Shown here: positions 13,208 through 51,900 of the stretch, one piece after another | How positions within the stretch are numbered: position 1 is the stretch's first letter | Layout of the letters: every line of letters starts with the position of its first letter | Assembly (NCBI GenBank): GCA_033980235.1 | Contig: CM067067.1 | Span: 21,697,903 to 21,761,902, forward strand | Source of the DNA: Diadema setosum | Lineage: Eukaryota; Echinodermata; Echinoidea; Diadematoida; Diadematidae | Direction: 5' to 3' | DNA: 64,000 bases | Notes under the pieces: generated by a model | Database searches by the model: none | Told to the model about the DNA's origin: nothing | The model's input: only the letters and a program-made list of their open reading frames with translations | Program-made: the position numbers and the translations under genes

Positions 13208-13247
13208 CAAAGCAGGGAGGTGGAATTTCACCTCCCTGAACAAAGCA
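13208..13247. mobile_element. 26-bp hairpin insertion with 7-bp direct repeats
   Basis: CAAAGCA occurs at 13208-13214 and again at 13241-13247. Between them is a near-perfect hairpin with arms GGGAGGTGGAA and TTCACCTCCC. The hairpin matches the insert at 2894-2924 (AGGGAGGTGGAA...CCACCTCCT), although its flanks are unrelated. A half copy of the motif stands at 2858-2871 and a complementary one at 14084-14102. Confidence 0.5.
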
Positions 13248-13249
13248 AG

Positions 13250-14588
13250 CACTCTAGCTCTTGACCAAGCCACATTCATGCTACACACAGCGATAATGAT
13301 CATTGCAACTTTTAACAGGAATTAAGAGAAAATGGGACTGAAGACCAGTTTTAGACAATTGTGCCATTTCTTGAAAGCAAGGTATTATTTTCTCATTCCG
13401 CTAAATGAGTCACATATGGTTATAAAAAGGAGAACGATAAAAGCCCTTATTGCTTCAGAAGTAAGACAAGGTAAATAAAAAAAAATCCTTCTAAAACACC
13501 CATTATCCTGATTTCATGGATTTTGCCATAGTAGATGGAAGTCTCATTCCCTCCTCTAAACGTACGATGTGGTGAACATCGCAGCAAATTACTTGCCCCG
13601 AGATCAATTGTAACGCAGGACACTGTACACGCTGCCCTCTACTACCTCCAGAGATGAAGCAAAATGAAGAGAAAAAAAAAGAGAGGAAAGTTAATCAAAT
13701 CCTGGTTTATTCCTCAACTGATGCGCCCTGGGCGGTCTATTTTGATTTCCCCCATCCCCCGTGGGGACCCTGTCCAAGCATGACAAAAAGCTGCCGTGTA
13801 CGACCTAAGACGCGCTGCGTCTCTTCGTTGCGGTCCGACGCACCAGGTCGTGACGACCTGCGTGTTGAGATGTCACGCCACGTGAGCTCCGTCCGAATCT
13901 TGCCGACTCACTTCCCCCGTGATTGTCATCAGTGCGGTCCATACCACACTCCCCCTTCCCCCTTGCCCCTCCCCCCCTGACCCCATCCTCACCCTCACCC
14001 TCCGTCCGTCCCCCCCCCCCCCCACCCTTCCCTCACCTAATACACGACTTATTTCAACCTCGTCGTCAGGCAGGGGAGCGAGAAAACTCTCCCACCTCCC
14101 TGCTCTAAGCACTGCCTTATTAGCAGTTCCTTCTCCGCTTAACATCCCCACTAAAAGCCTTAGGGAAATATTTGATTTCGTAGCATTCTAATTTCCGTTT
14201 TAAAATTCTCTCTCATACGTTTAATCTCTCATCTCTTTATCTTTCCATAAGTATTTATTACTCTCTTGTGTATTACTTATTGTGTATTTTACATATCCCT
14301 TGGTAAACTTCCCCGATAATGTCTTCTTGTCTTTCCATTTATATGCATCCGTCGATTTCAAGGTTTATCTTAGATTGAAATTCTCTCTCAGTTACATAGG
14401 GTTTATTCCCTCTGTAACATTAGGTTTTTGTCATCATGATTTCTTAAATATATTTATTTTTTCTGCCTCTTGATAACCTTCAATATAGTTGTGGAGATTT
14501 AAAGCTAGAAAATGCGTTCCTGTCTTTCTGATGAGGCGTTTGCACTCATACGTCCTTATACGTCATAGCAAAATGTCAATTCGATGAG

Positions 14589-14651
<63 letters not shown>

Positions 14652-14860
14652 AACATAATGTACATGCAGACGCATCATATATACATTATACATACGCACT
14701 GAAAAAAGGATACCTTAAGATTACTGCAAATCTAGCGGCAGTATATGTAAGAATACACGCTGCATATAATTGTAGCATACATTTTAGGACTGTGATTCAT
14801 ATTACAGGTCTCTATTTATCCTGGACTAGCAGAAATATATTCTAAAGCTTTTAACGTATC

Positions 14861-14907
<47 letters not shown>

Positions 14908-15340
14908 TTATATTTATATGATATATATCATATATTTGTAAAGTTGATAAAAGAAATTGAATAACTTGACAAAGTAATTGTTGGACAAAACTCATGGCAT
15001 TCATGTCTCTCATGGAGCATCATTCAAGCAAATTCGTTCTCACTTACAATAAATCGCAGGGAAGAAAACCACCACCATAATTGAATTTTGGTTAAGAGAA
15101 TCAACATTCAAAAGACGTGACAAAAACAACAACAACACAGCAAGGCTGCGAGAGACAGAGACACAAAGATAGAATTATTAAGGAATATTAAGGCCCATAC
15201 TTTTCTCAGTCGTTTACTTGAAAATGATGTGATGTGGAAGTTTTCAAAAAAAGTATGGAAATTGCCAGCAACGCGCATGGTCCTTGCGTATTAAGTGCTA
15301 CAGCTCCGGCGATGTGTTCAAACTTTCCCCTCCTCCACTC
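13250..15340. other. Noncoding stretch
   Basis: A GC-richer patch at about 13700-14120 (C-runs near 13970 and 14010) has open frames only because of its low-complexity Pro/Ser composition. Two (AT)n tracts follow. No gene is supported. Confidence 0.5.
14592..14650. repeat. (AT)n microsatellite
   Basis: About 29 AT units. A second tract of about 20 units lies at 14863-14902. Confidence 0.95.
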
Positions 15341-15371
15341 AATACGCACGCACATCACACACACACACACA

Positions 15372-15414
<43 letters not shown>

Positions 15415-15431
15415 GCGCGCGCACACACACA

Positions 15432-15468
<37 letters not shown>

Positions 15469-15470
15469 AC
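15341..15470. repeat. (CA)n microsatellite with (CG)n core
   Basis: Two long CA tracts are separated by CGCGCGCGC at about 15413-15421. Alternating CA/CG is potential Z-DNA. The frames across it are Thr-His artefacts. Confidence 0.9.
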
Positions 15471-17635
15471 ACTTCCTCTTTCACATCTTTACAACTTACC
15501 AATCAGCCGACCTCGTCCGAGAAGACCGCCGAGAACCAATTAGGCCGTGGAAGTGATAATGAAATCTTGTCACGCGGTGTCGGATCCGCCAATCGTGCGA
15601 ACGATTAACCACAAAAAGCTGCTCAAAGTCTTCCAAGAGTTTCTGACGTAATGACCACGAAATGATGAGGATTTAAGATATATGCTTCAATTGTGCGCAT
15701 GAATATTGTCTTCACGCCCTCCATCTTTTCTCACAAATTGCAGAGTGTCCGCCAAATAACAGCGCATTGAGATGAGAATAAGAGGGAAGAACGCCACAGG
15801 TGGAATAGTACCACACATCACTGTTACTCTGATTTGCCTCTTTCTTGTTCACGGATGAAAGGCGTAATTCACAAATCAGTCTAGCATACTCTGTCATTGT
15901 TTGTACCAGGGTAGGAAATATTGAAAACCCATATAAAATGTAATTTCAAGGTACACAATAGAAAATACACGGAGAAAGTGATGTGTTTTCTTTTTAACAC
16001 ACCGTCAGTGTTTTACTTTTCCACTCGTACTGTCATAGATATTAGGATACGTCTTTTACGCGTAATTGCAAAGATGTATACCATTTATTAGTGATCATTT
16101 ACTTCCGCGTATAGAGTATTTTTACCGATTGATACGTGGTTTTTCTCTACAGATGTAAATCTCAAGAGATGGCCAATATTTCGAAGCTAAATTTTCCACA
16201 ATAAAAAATAAAATGAAAATGGGTATCTACCTGTAAATACATAAAGACGAAATCAAATGTTGCATGTCGCATTGCAGATACAAAAAAAAAAAAAAACCGG
16301 CAAACTGAAACTTAGAGCAGTCAACAACTTTTGGAGGCCTGTATATTTCTCTTATCATTGGTTGTAGGGTTTGTTTGTTTGTTTGTTTGTTTGCTCGTTT
16401 TTGTCTGAAAATTGCTAGTCGTGTATATAGTTATAGATGTGACAAACTCGAGGGATATTCTCCTTTATATCATAATTTGCATTCAAGGGACAAACATCCA
16501 TTCATTACGTACATTTTCAAAATTGTTACGTAAGATGCTAGCTTTTAAAGAGATCTTTCTTGTCATCAAATAAGTTGAAGATAATGTTCGTATATATTAA
16601 CTAAAATACATGATAGCACTCAATATCCTTCGTTTCCTGACACACAGGTAATTAATTGCTCTGTATGTCTTCATCTATAAGGAGACCAATAGAGATACAT
16701 GAAGAAACAATATTGCAGACGGAGAATAGATATTAATGTAGCGGGGAATGATATTTCAGTGGGAGGAACGACATACGATAGATTATCAGGCAACCCAACC
16801 ATGCCAGAACCCAGAGGATATCTGTACAAAATAATACCTTTTTTCTTCAATAATGATGTTTTCAAGTTGTGTTATCAGAATCGTTTTTGTTTTTCCCCGC
16901 CTTTAGCCACCACTCGGAGTAACATCTCATACCAACTTTCCGTTTGAGAGCATATAGACCTAAGAGCTATTACCCCGAGGGAGGAGTCCATCCTTGAGAT
17001 TGACAGATAATGAGATGTGGTATCACCTGAGAAGCTCGCTAAGGATATTCATTCCATATTCCTACTCTGAACTCTCGCTATCAAACCCTTATGCTATGCG
17101 GCCGGGCCATTCGTGAAGTATGCCAAGGGTTATAACTACTCCACGAAGCGAAATGAGGAAACTCATTACACCCATGCCCGTGAGAATCTTGTTTATTTTT
17201 TATTTTCATCAAAAATTAAAGACTTCATATTCAGCGTAGAGAATATTTAATACCCACTGACAAACATGTCAATTGAAAAAAGAAAACGCTTAGTTGAGAA
17301 CGAACGTGTCTCTGATTGCGAATAGTCATTATAATATTCCGTGTTACCAAACGAAAAGACAAACGTTTTTTTTTTTGTTTTTTTTTTTTGATAGCTTGAA
17401 GTGAGTGAGACACAGCCTTCGATTCCTAACGTTTTGATTGTACGTGTGATTTTAAAAAAGGAGCACTTTCGTAATATGTATGTAATAATTGCAGCAATTA
17501 TCTAACCGCAATAATGTTATGGAAAGACTATTGTCTTTCCATATGTCTTTCTATGTTTGAGCTAATTTGTCTGAAATTACATGAACCGGTTTGTGTCACC
17601 CTCTTTTGATAGCGTTTGTGTTTAGTGATTATGTA
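15471..17635. other. Noncoding stretch
   Basis: AT-rich with a short (GTTT)n at 16372-16392, a small perfect hairpin (ATGGAAAGAC...GTCTTTCCAT) at 17520-17543, and poly-T runs near 17367. No exon was recognised. Confidence 0.5.
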
Positions 17636-17963
17636 TATATTCCTTTTCTTCTTTTTTTCTTGGTATCTAGTTTCTGCTATCTTGTAATGTATTTTATTAT
17701 GTTATGCTTGTTTTCATTGTTAATTTACTTTGATTGATTTGTTAACTGTTGTGTTGTCTTTGTTGTTGTAACACTGTATTCATGGCCTCTCTGAAAACAG
17801 CCTTACCTGGCTGATCGAGGGCATTTTATCCCGCGATTAAATAAAATAAAACAAACAGACAAACAAACAAGCGAGCAAACAAAGAATGGAATGAGTATAG
17901 GTGTTTGTTATTTCGCTTGTTTGTTTGTTTGATTTATTGTTTGTTTGTTTGTTTGTTTGTTTG
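17636..17963 (+). mobile_element. LINE-like 3' end with CAAA tail, abutting (GTTT)n
   Basis: A T-rich stretch leads into ACCTGGCTGATCGAGGGCAT, then TTTATCCCGCGATTAAATAAAATAAAA and a CAAA-rich tail. A polyadenylation-like AATAAA plus a simple-repeat tail is the usual 3' end of CR1/L2-type or related non-LTR retrotransposons. A (GTTT)n tract at 17917-17963 faces it. No reverse-transcriptase frame is present, so this is a 5'-truncated copy at best. Confidence 0.45.
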
Positions 17964-20900
17964 TATTTCCAATACCCGCAGTCTCTCTAGTACAACTCAA
18001 AGTTATACTGAATATACAGTGTCTCATGTCAGCGTCACTAACCTCTGATCCAGAGCAATAAATTCTAATGTTTTATGGAACTTCTTTTGTTATTCTCGAG
18101 GGAGCAGGAGAGAAAAAAAAATCTTTCTCGTCCATTCATTGTGACTTAAAGTATGTAGATTATAATAGATAATAGTATAATAGATATCAATAAAAATAAA
18201 AATTTCGATCTATTGACACAATGAGTTTTTTTTTTCCCCGGACCGTTCGATTAAACATCAATTTGCGGTTTGTTGCACCCATCCTAAAAGTGTGTTTGCC
18301 ATACTTCCACTTCAAACAAGATTCACTGAACTATGTATCAGTGGACTCAGGGGTGAGCAGAAAAAAAAAAAAAATACCAAGCCATGTTTTGAAGGGGAAG
18401 GGAGTAGAAAGGGCAGGTTGCCCCTCTTTCGGACCCGAGAGACGATGAAGTCAAGTTAGAATCCGCTTTCAGATCCGACAATTTCGGAAATGCCCAGGGG
18501 AATCATTTGGCAAATTGAAGCGGGTGGTCACGAGGGTTTGTACACCACTTAGCTCCGCCTGAAACCTAAACCATGAGGTTTTTACCCATCGATCGCTGTC
18601 GTACAAACTCGACGTCATAATCATAATTATAGGCCTGCGTCTTGTGAGAACTGTTACCAAGAGTAACCGCGTCGCTGACCGCCCAAAGCCGCATGTGCGA
18701 GTCGCTGGTCGTAAACAAATATGAATACTCAACACGATGCAGACAAATTTAGCAAACGATTTCCCTCTCCTCCTCCCCCCATGCACCACCCCTCCCCTAG
18801 AAAATAAAAAAGGTCAGGAAAAAGTGTGAGAGTTCCAAGTAGCCATGCAACAACACAACGAACAAAAGGGATTACAAGAAGAGAGAAAAGCTGATGTCTG
18901 AAACCATCGCAATTCCATGGAAACGAATTTCGATAATGTGCCATTGCCTACAAGGTCATACATAACTCACTAGAGTAAATGTAGCTAAACTGTTATATTT
19001 TCTCGATCTATATGATTCTTTTTGCGTAGCCTGTATAGGCCTGCCTATTAGGTCAGTGGAGACTGCTTCTTAAAGCCAGAGTACAGGCAGAAGTTGTCAA
19101 GTTGTAAAGACAGAATTTGTCATGTGGACGCACTTGCTATTTGTCCGTGCTAAATCGATGTAAGCGTGAGGTTCTAGTGATGTATACAAAGAGATGAGAT
19201 AGAAATAGAGAATGAGAAAAAGAGAAAAAGTGGAAATGAGAGTTAGCATAATGAGGAAAGAAAGGAACATCATGGTCATGCATTGTTCAAGCTCTCACGC
19301 GATAACCATGGATTCTTTTAGTTGCGTTCCAAACAAGAGCACGCTCCCGCCACTTTGATTGTCTGCCTTGTTACTGTCCCACTAATAGCCAGTTACTGCT
19401 GGCTCGCCAGCTGTGCAGCTCCATAACAAAGCCGACTTGGGGAGCTATAGTTACACCCTTAGATAATAAACGACCATTAGGGGCTGGTACACGAGATCAA
19501 GATACGTCAGAAATACAAAAGATAAATAGCGACATGCCACGGTTAAAGCCATAATTTACCATTTGCAAGATGAAACAAAAACCCAACATTAGTCGGCTTC
19601 AAAATAGTTTTGAAATGTGAGTTAGGGATAGAAACAACCGCTGTAAAAAATTAAATCAGTAAAATCAATCCTAAATATTGTTAAGTATACAAAATGTGAA
19701 CAATAGTAATAAAAAAAAAAAATTCCAGACAAAACCGTCTACAGTTACGGTTTGAGAAAAATAATGGATATCTCCTTATATTTTAGGCTATATTGTTATT
19801 GCAGAAATTTTATGAGGTAGGATGTTTTGTGCTACAATAGACCTACACATATGCATGGAATATGATATCCTTAACATTTCTTTTTTAATCACTGCTCCCA
19901 AAGGTAAACAGGACTTTTAAGACCGGCGTTCCCTTCGGCTTCCCTTTGCTTCTGATGTCTTCGCCAGCTCTTCATTTTTTAGCAACTGATGAACATTGCA
20001 TATACAATATACATTACATGGTTGTTTTGTACAATTTAAACCATTCCCCATTTTCGTGTTTTATATATATATATGATATACATCTGTAATATTATCAAAT
20101 GGATTATATCTTAACTTCCTTACAGAACGATTGCCAAGAACAGCACCGATGTATTGTTCGCATAATAACGCATAATGATTCACTCAAGCGCAGATTAAAC
20201 TTCAGCAGGAGTCCCGGCCCAACTGTGGGTGACTGAAACTCCAACGCAAAGACTTATCTATACAGCATATGTAACGACAGTTTGGAAGATTTAAAATTTT
20301 TACAAATCCTCCAAAAGTGAATGGAATGAACAGTCGTCATGACTCTGATACCAAAGCAACTCTGCTGCTAAGTATATCACGTATCTCTGAAATTAAAAAG
20401 AAAATATTTGGCATGATGAATAACAAATTTTATGAAGTTTTCACTATTTGGTCCTAATCATGGTAGGTTTTTTTTATCGATTACAGGCCAATTTCGATAA
20501 ACGAGACATTATTTCATAATTTAATGATAAAATTATCATACTTTTTTTTTATTGTCGAAACGTCCTCAGTCCACTGCGTATTTCATGCATTCTCTGATAC
20601 CTCTGCCAAACTCCCAAATATGTCTATGCATGTGTGTTTTTACTTTCTGTCGTTTACATCATGTTAATTTCTTCCCATTTGGATTTTAAAAAATAATCAA
20701 TCTAGTCTTCGGTTCAGTCTTTATAAATCACTGGAAAATGAAATTCTTTAAAGTACTTGTCGTTCAGCACCTTTCACTGAACACGTCTTCTATATTGTCT
20801 GTTCTTCAACTCATTGTAACCAGAAAATGCAATGGTATCCCCTGCTATACCTGTTTATTACAATTCTTTAATTTCTTTCTCATCATTTTGTATGGGGAAA

Positions 20901-23900
20901 AAGGCAAACATCATCCTTTAAACAAGTTCTTTGTTGTTCATGTTGTGATTGTTTGTGTTAGCTTCAAGATTCGAAAAGCCTCTTAATACCCCATTCATCA
21001 TCAATAACAACATAGGTCACAATATTGGTGTTCTTTTTCTCGCACAAATTTTACCTTCTGACTATGTTCAGATTTATTTAGCTGAACCATGTAATTCCGT
21101 CTTATTTTTTTTTCCACGGTAGAATACTCGGTAGAATTCTGAGTTTTGCAATGAGATAATGGTAAGATGATCATTTGAGCAGCAAATTCCCCCCCCCCAA
21201 AAAAAAAAATACAGGTTAACTGTGCGTAAGGTTACCTGTCGGACGTTGGTCAGTGGTAGTTGAGAAATTTCAGGATGAACATAATAAATGATTTCTCTAT
21301 TGGCCAATGCAGCAAATTTCCCACGCTTATATTCTTCCAAGAGCAGATGCTATATTGGGGTGGGGGCAGGGGTCTAAAAAGAAAAAAAAACAACAACAAC
21401 AGCAATGCGGAACAAAGGAGAAACGAAGGAGCTGCGGTTGCGTGAACGAAATTGTATCCCATGATAATCACAACTGCGCCGTATATTCCGAGACCTTCAG
21501 AATTTTTGTCGGATGGGTCGTATTATTGCGACGTGGGAGTTGGCTTGGCTGGACTTCGGGGATGGCCAACTGAAATGACTTACCTGTTCATTGTAATCTT
21601 TTTCACGAACCCCAAGATGCACTTTGAGAGCGAGAAACACTCGCAATGTCTCCTTTTATTTCCTTCTTTTGCCACATTATTTATGGACGTCCATAACAAG
21701 AGAGAGAGAGAGAGAAACAGAGCAGCTTTATGATAGTGTATTACTGTTTATACTGCAGTCTGGGGGGGGGGGATGGCCATATTGCATCTATTCATATATT
21801 TTAAAAGCGTATACAATGATTGACTTCATGACATTTTCCTATCAACTGATCAGAGCATTTGCTCTACCCAGACACGGAATTATTACAAATAAAGGAGCCT
21901 TAAAATGTTAATCATGGCCCTGATAAGACGCATCCTCATGTCTATTTTTTACTCGAATTAAAATGACATCTCTACATTATCAGGATGAAGTTGTAGATCA
22001 TAAGAAGAGATGATGCCAGGAATAAATGCGAATTCATAATTCTTCACAGGTAAACTCTTTCTATACTCAGTTACACATCCCGTCCAAATTCTAAGGTCTT
22101 GAATTCTGTTAAAGAGTCCATGTGCATAAAATGTATTCTACTTGCACTCTTTCAACGTCTTTGAAGTTAGATTGAGGTATAGAAAGATCACAAATATTAT
22201 AATGCTATCATTGAAAGTTAATATCGAGACAGGGACACTTCAAGATCATGTAATTACTTTGTAAAGAAAAAAAAAATAGCACATCGACACACCCCCGAAA
22301 ACTGAAGATCAAAACTGGATGCAAAGACTGCCTGTGCAGTCTTAGCCAATGAAAATTTGTCACGCAAGATGTCGCCACATCCTCCCCTCCCCCCACCCAC
22401 CCCAGCGAAACAGGTTTCTTACCCCCGTCAACTTCTCGTTGAAATTTCTTCAATTAATAGTAAATGTCATACGCAAATTTCGAGAAGTTGAGGTAAGCAC
22501 AGGATACTTCTCATCTAATTCTAATCTTCTTCATTTCGACATTGATATCGTAATCCGCCATGTCTTCGACACTGGGTGGATGTATCAATGATTGTGAAGA
22601 ACGAAAGGAATTGGCGTTCATTGCCTGTTTATACTACCGCGTGCGTTTCACTTCCGTCGCAATGAGTTCCGTTTACCTTCCAATTTGTCGATGGTTGTTA
22701 GTTTGATAGAGTGGTGATACGCGCCCATTCTGCTCGCCGTGATGTATTTGCAATTTAAGCCGAAATGTGAGTAAATAAATTCATTCCAAACGTCACGTCT
22801 TCAATCGCTGGCATTTTGACGGCCACACGTTTTTCCTCGCAACAAGTATACACCTTGTAGTTCACTGGCAGATGACTCCCAGCTACAACAACAACAAAAA
22901 AATTTTTAAAAATGGCCGCGTTTAATGGAAGCGCGCGTAAGAAACGCATTATCTGATGTGTCGACAAGACAATAATTGGGTTTCTTCCTTATTGGGTCTC
23001 ATTTTATTTCGATGACGGAGGTGATTCAGTTTGCGTTCGTTTCTTCTCTCTAATACTCCTTGTTTAACTCCAGGCTCGGGATTTGTCATTCTGCGCTTCA
23101 ATGCATATATATTAACTAAGTCAAAAATCTGAGAGTATAATGGATGCATCAAAACAACTTGTATTAATCATATCCTGGAAGTGCTAGAAATATTCCGCTT
23201 TCCTCCAACGACGAATTTTCAAATGTATATATTTTCCTATCGACCATCTGTCTTGTGTATAGGGCCTAAGGAGTTTTAAACGTTAGTGGGTTACACTTCT
23301 TCTTGCCGTGCAATTTACACTAGCGGCATTGACATTTAGAAAGATGTGGCTGGAATGAGCCACATCAATGTGAATATCACACCATCTGTAATATCGTTAT
23401 AACTCTGGAAGTATACTTTCTTCTAAGATGCACTGAGGATTTGCTGATTAGGATTAGGCGGCAGGTATATATCGTAACTATTGGGAATGCATGCACGATA
23501 TCGATAACTTTTGAAAAATTGCGAAGTGAGCCCCATTTCGCCTCCTGCCCCAGTTTCGGGAAGCCTTGGAAAGAAGGGGATTAATAAAGTCTCGCGGTTT
23601 TAGAGCGGAGACGATGACCAGTTGGTCCGATCAGATAATCATCTTTGCACTTGAAATAGGAAGAAGAGGTAAAATCATACGGACGTGTATATATGTCTGT
23701 AGTGATAAGAACACACGGACAACTTTCCCTGTGCCAGAGAAGAAGATAAACGCCCCGACCACTTCAAAAATCTGATAGTGAGATTTATGGTAGTTGTGAG
23801 ATTTTATGACGCACATTATTCGCACACACACCGACACAAGCACATCTTATATGCATAATATGCATATTTGTTATATTTTTGCATATCATATCAAATCGTA

Positions 23901-24138
23901 TCATATTATTTTTGCATATCATATCATATTCTAACTCTTTTAAACCACTTGGATCAATTTTCCAGTCGGAGCTTAGATTCAGTGCTAATAAACTCACACA
24001 CGTTCTCTATTCTCCTACTCCCCCATTCTCCCCTACTTTCTCGTTTATTTTTCATGGAGAATTCCAGTTTTTAGCCATGTATTCGCGACATTAACTTTCT
24101 CCCTTTCTGTCTGTCTGTCCGTCCGTCTCTCTATCTCA
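17964..24138. other. Noncoding stretch upstream of the first coding exon
   Basis: The missing 5'-UTR exon and promoter may lie here or further left. The patch 18420-18720 is CpG-richer than its surroundings, which would suit a regulatory element or promoter, but no TATA or initiator could be fixed. The long CT-rich tract at 24092-24138 is the polypyrimidine tract of the acceptor. Confidence 0.45.
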
Positions 24139-24158
24139 GATACGCGCATCCAGTCAAG

Positions 24159-48790
<24,632 letters not shown>

Positions 48791-48836
48791 CCACGCCCTC
48801 TATGGTTGTATCATCTGTAAACAGAAATAAAAAAAG

Positions 48837-49071
48837 TTAAAGGTATAGCTTACCATTGGGAGCAGTGATTTGAAAAGCACTCGAGTTACTACATTTAATG
48901 CGTCCATGTGTAGGTCAGCTGTATCACAAAACATCCTACCCATATAAAAATTTCGCAAAACATGAGGAGATATCATTAATTTTCTTAATAAACCATAACT
49001 GTACACGATGTGTTCTAGAAACGATTTTGTTATAACTATTGTTCCCATTTTGCATATCTAACAATACTTAA
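48837..49071. mobile_element. Possible TTAA-flanked mini-transposon
   Basis: TTAA at both ends and weakly inverted ends (AGGTATAGCTTACCATTGGG against a complement containing AATGGGAACAATAG). It starts 46 nt after the TAA stop, so it would fall in the 3' UTR or just beyond. Confidence 0.4.
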
Positions 49072-49539
49072 CATTGATTATGCCGATTAACATTTTTACA
49101 TTGGTTATTTCTTTCCCTAACTCACATTTTTGAACTATTTTGAAGCATAATGTTGGTTTTTGCTTCATCTGCAATTGGTAAATAATATCTTTACAGTTAG
49201 AAGACGGAAAGAATCTCCCCGCATCCCCCCCCCCCCATCATAAGAAAGAAAAGAAAACAAAACAAATCCGTAGAATTGGAACTTAATGTATCTACAAGAA
49301 ATACTGCTGGTTTGTTGGAAAGCTTTAATATACCGTGGCACTGAACTGTAGTACTCTTCAAGCAGTCAGTTTACATACTAATCTTGTACTCGCTTTGACA
49401 GTGAAGCGAGATGCAAGGTGTGCAAATATCATCCAAGCCCTGTAGGGATAACTCGCCTCGCTGTGTACAGACCAGAAAACTTACAAGCGGACGCACATGA
49501 TTTGTTTCTTTAAGCTCCCCCCCCCCCCCCAGTTTTGGG

Positions 49540-49583
49540 TTGTGTGTGTGTGTGTGTGTGTATGTGTGTGTGTGTGTGTGTGT
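49540..49583. repeat. (GT)n microsatellite
   Basis: About 21 GT units with one TA step. Further simple tracts in this stretch are (AT)n at 50429-50474 and (GT)n at 51859-51950. Confidence 0.92.
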
Positions 49584-50427
49584 TTTCCGCGACCAACAGG
49601 TTTAACATTCAGATCAAATCCGACAAACCTGTCGCTTCTGTAGATAAATATAAAAAAAAAAAACGAAAAACAGTTTAAATTTTTTTTTTCTTGAATGGAT
49701 AAGTTTATGCTTCGATATTATTTTCCACTCCTCATATTACCCCCAAATGGAGATCTGATAACCTTAAATTTATGTCATCAGATATTCCATTTACTGGCAG
49801 AATAAAAAAAGGGGTCGTTGTGTCCAATTCTCATTGTAGCCACGGCCACTCGTTGTCACAAACCTAATTGTTTTCAGGCAGGTCTAATTTTGCTGTATTT
49901 AATCAGATCTTATTTTCAGGTCGTTCCACGCTGCTGCTCATTAACGTTGCTTTGTTCAGTTTACGGTGAAGACATTATATAGGCGGTCTTTCGTGTCACG
50001 TCAAAGACAATCGGTTTTCATCTGATCTTACAGGAAGGTTTTACTTCAATAATACACAATTTTAGTCCCACTTAAGCAACCTTGTACTCCATGACACTCC
50101 TACTTCAAGGCTCTAATATCCCGCGCGCCATACTCCGTGCATTCGATAAGGGGCGGGGGGAGGGGGGGGGGAGGATTTGAAACTAGTTGTACGAACATCA
50201 CCACAGGGGGGGGGGGGGGGCACACTAGCAACTTTGTTGTCACAAAAATATCCGTTCCTTACGTTTTTTGTCTTTTTTTGACAGTTTACGCCTCTTTCTT
50301 GCTCTCTCTCTCTCTTTCTGACAACACAAGCACAAAATTATACAAATATACGTACACATACCAATACTGCACACAGTAATAACAACAGTGAAAGGCTATA
50401 CTGAGGTAGAAATAGTGACGATTGTGC

Positions 50428-50474
<47 letters not shown>

Positions 50475-51856
50475 ACCTCACTGGGTGAATTCTCAATTCT
50501 GATTGTTTGAAATTGTGGGCATAAATAAAACGGCAGCTGCCTTCAGCCTGATAGTACCAAAAAACGAACAATTGCACTAAACTTCCTTTTTTGTTTTGTT
50601 TTTATTTGTTGTTACTGTTTCTAGGTGGGGTTTCGTTATGCGGTACGAATGTACGTGTACTGTACACGCTGCCTGGGTGTCCATAGTTGACACTTGTTCG
50701 CAATATTGATGCAAACGACAACTCTATGACAGTCCAGACTTGTGAACTGGCAAGCGCAATCGCCCGGATGAATTTCATTTGATTTAAAACATAAGATAAG
50801 GGCTGTTTCTTTTTATTCAATTCGATTCAATTCAGTGCAATCATACCTCATTTCCACACACACACATACATGCACACAAATCCTACCTCCCCAACATGAT
50901 CTCCAAAAACAGAACGATCAAAGGCAGATTACAATACATTTTCAGTCACATTGTTATTATTTACATGAGATAACTCTTCATTGCGGTACCTATGTTTTGC
51001 CTTTTTGAAGATAATACTTCCCTATCAAAGCGGGTCAGAAAAGTGCAACGCCACAGATAATTCGTCTCGCGTTTATCTCATGTGACTGAGAGTACAGTGT
51101 TGTGAGAAACCCAAGGTTTTCAGGCTTTTATACAGGCACAGTTGATTGCAGTTTGATTTTCGTAGTCATACTATAAAGGACGGGGGGGGGGGGACAGCAT
51201 ACACAGTTGAGTTCCATTGTGATGTTTATATTACCTTCTGCACTGTATGAAAAGGACTATTAGGCTGAATAAAATTACTGCACGCAACGTTCAAGAGTGT
51301 ATATCAAATCTTTCATGATTGAAACTGACACAAAAACAACCTCAAAATCGACAGAAACGGGACTGAAATGCTTACGTCATGTTACAATGGGTTATGTAAC
51401 TTAAGTGCCACATTTTGTGAGTTATAATAATCCAAACATTAAAATTTGCGTCGCATTAAACTTCTTAAGTGCACTGGCTTCTCGTAAAATCAGATTAATG
51501 TTGTAAAAACCATTGTCCACCATACCGTTCAAAATATCTGTTGTCAAGATCATTCTCCTTGTTGGTGCAAAGTCGAGATTTCTTCTAAAATGACGTAACA
51601 TGTTCTTACTCACATGCCGTTTGTGGATAGCGTCCATTTCGTGGGGCAAAGTCACGTGTTCATCTTCTAAAGGTCAGCGTTGATGTCGAGAAATCAGAAA
51701 AGATCATCAGTGTGTAGCCATCACGATATTACCACTTGTTTGGACTCATCCTCCTCGATTTTCATGACTCTCTGTCTCGCTAATTGAAGGATTGTTTCAA
51801 CCATGGCTACAAACACAACATAATTTTGCCGAAGGATGGCATTTTGACTCGTGAAT

Positions 51857-51900
<44 letters not shown>

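Noticed and set aside
13654..14191. Several overlapping frames in a C-rich patch
   Set aside because: Open because of biased composition on both strands; no domain and no splice support.
15206..15608. Open frames of 82-124 codons across the CA tract
   Set aside because: Low-complexity artefact of the microsatellite.
17862..17963. Genuine long inverted repeat of CAAA and GTTT tracts
   Set aside because: Complementarity is only between two simple repeats and needs no special explanation.
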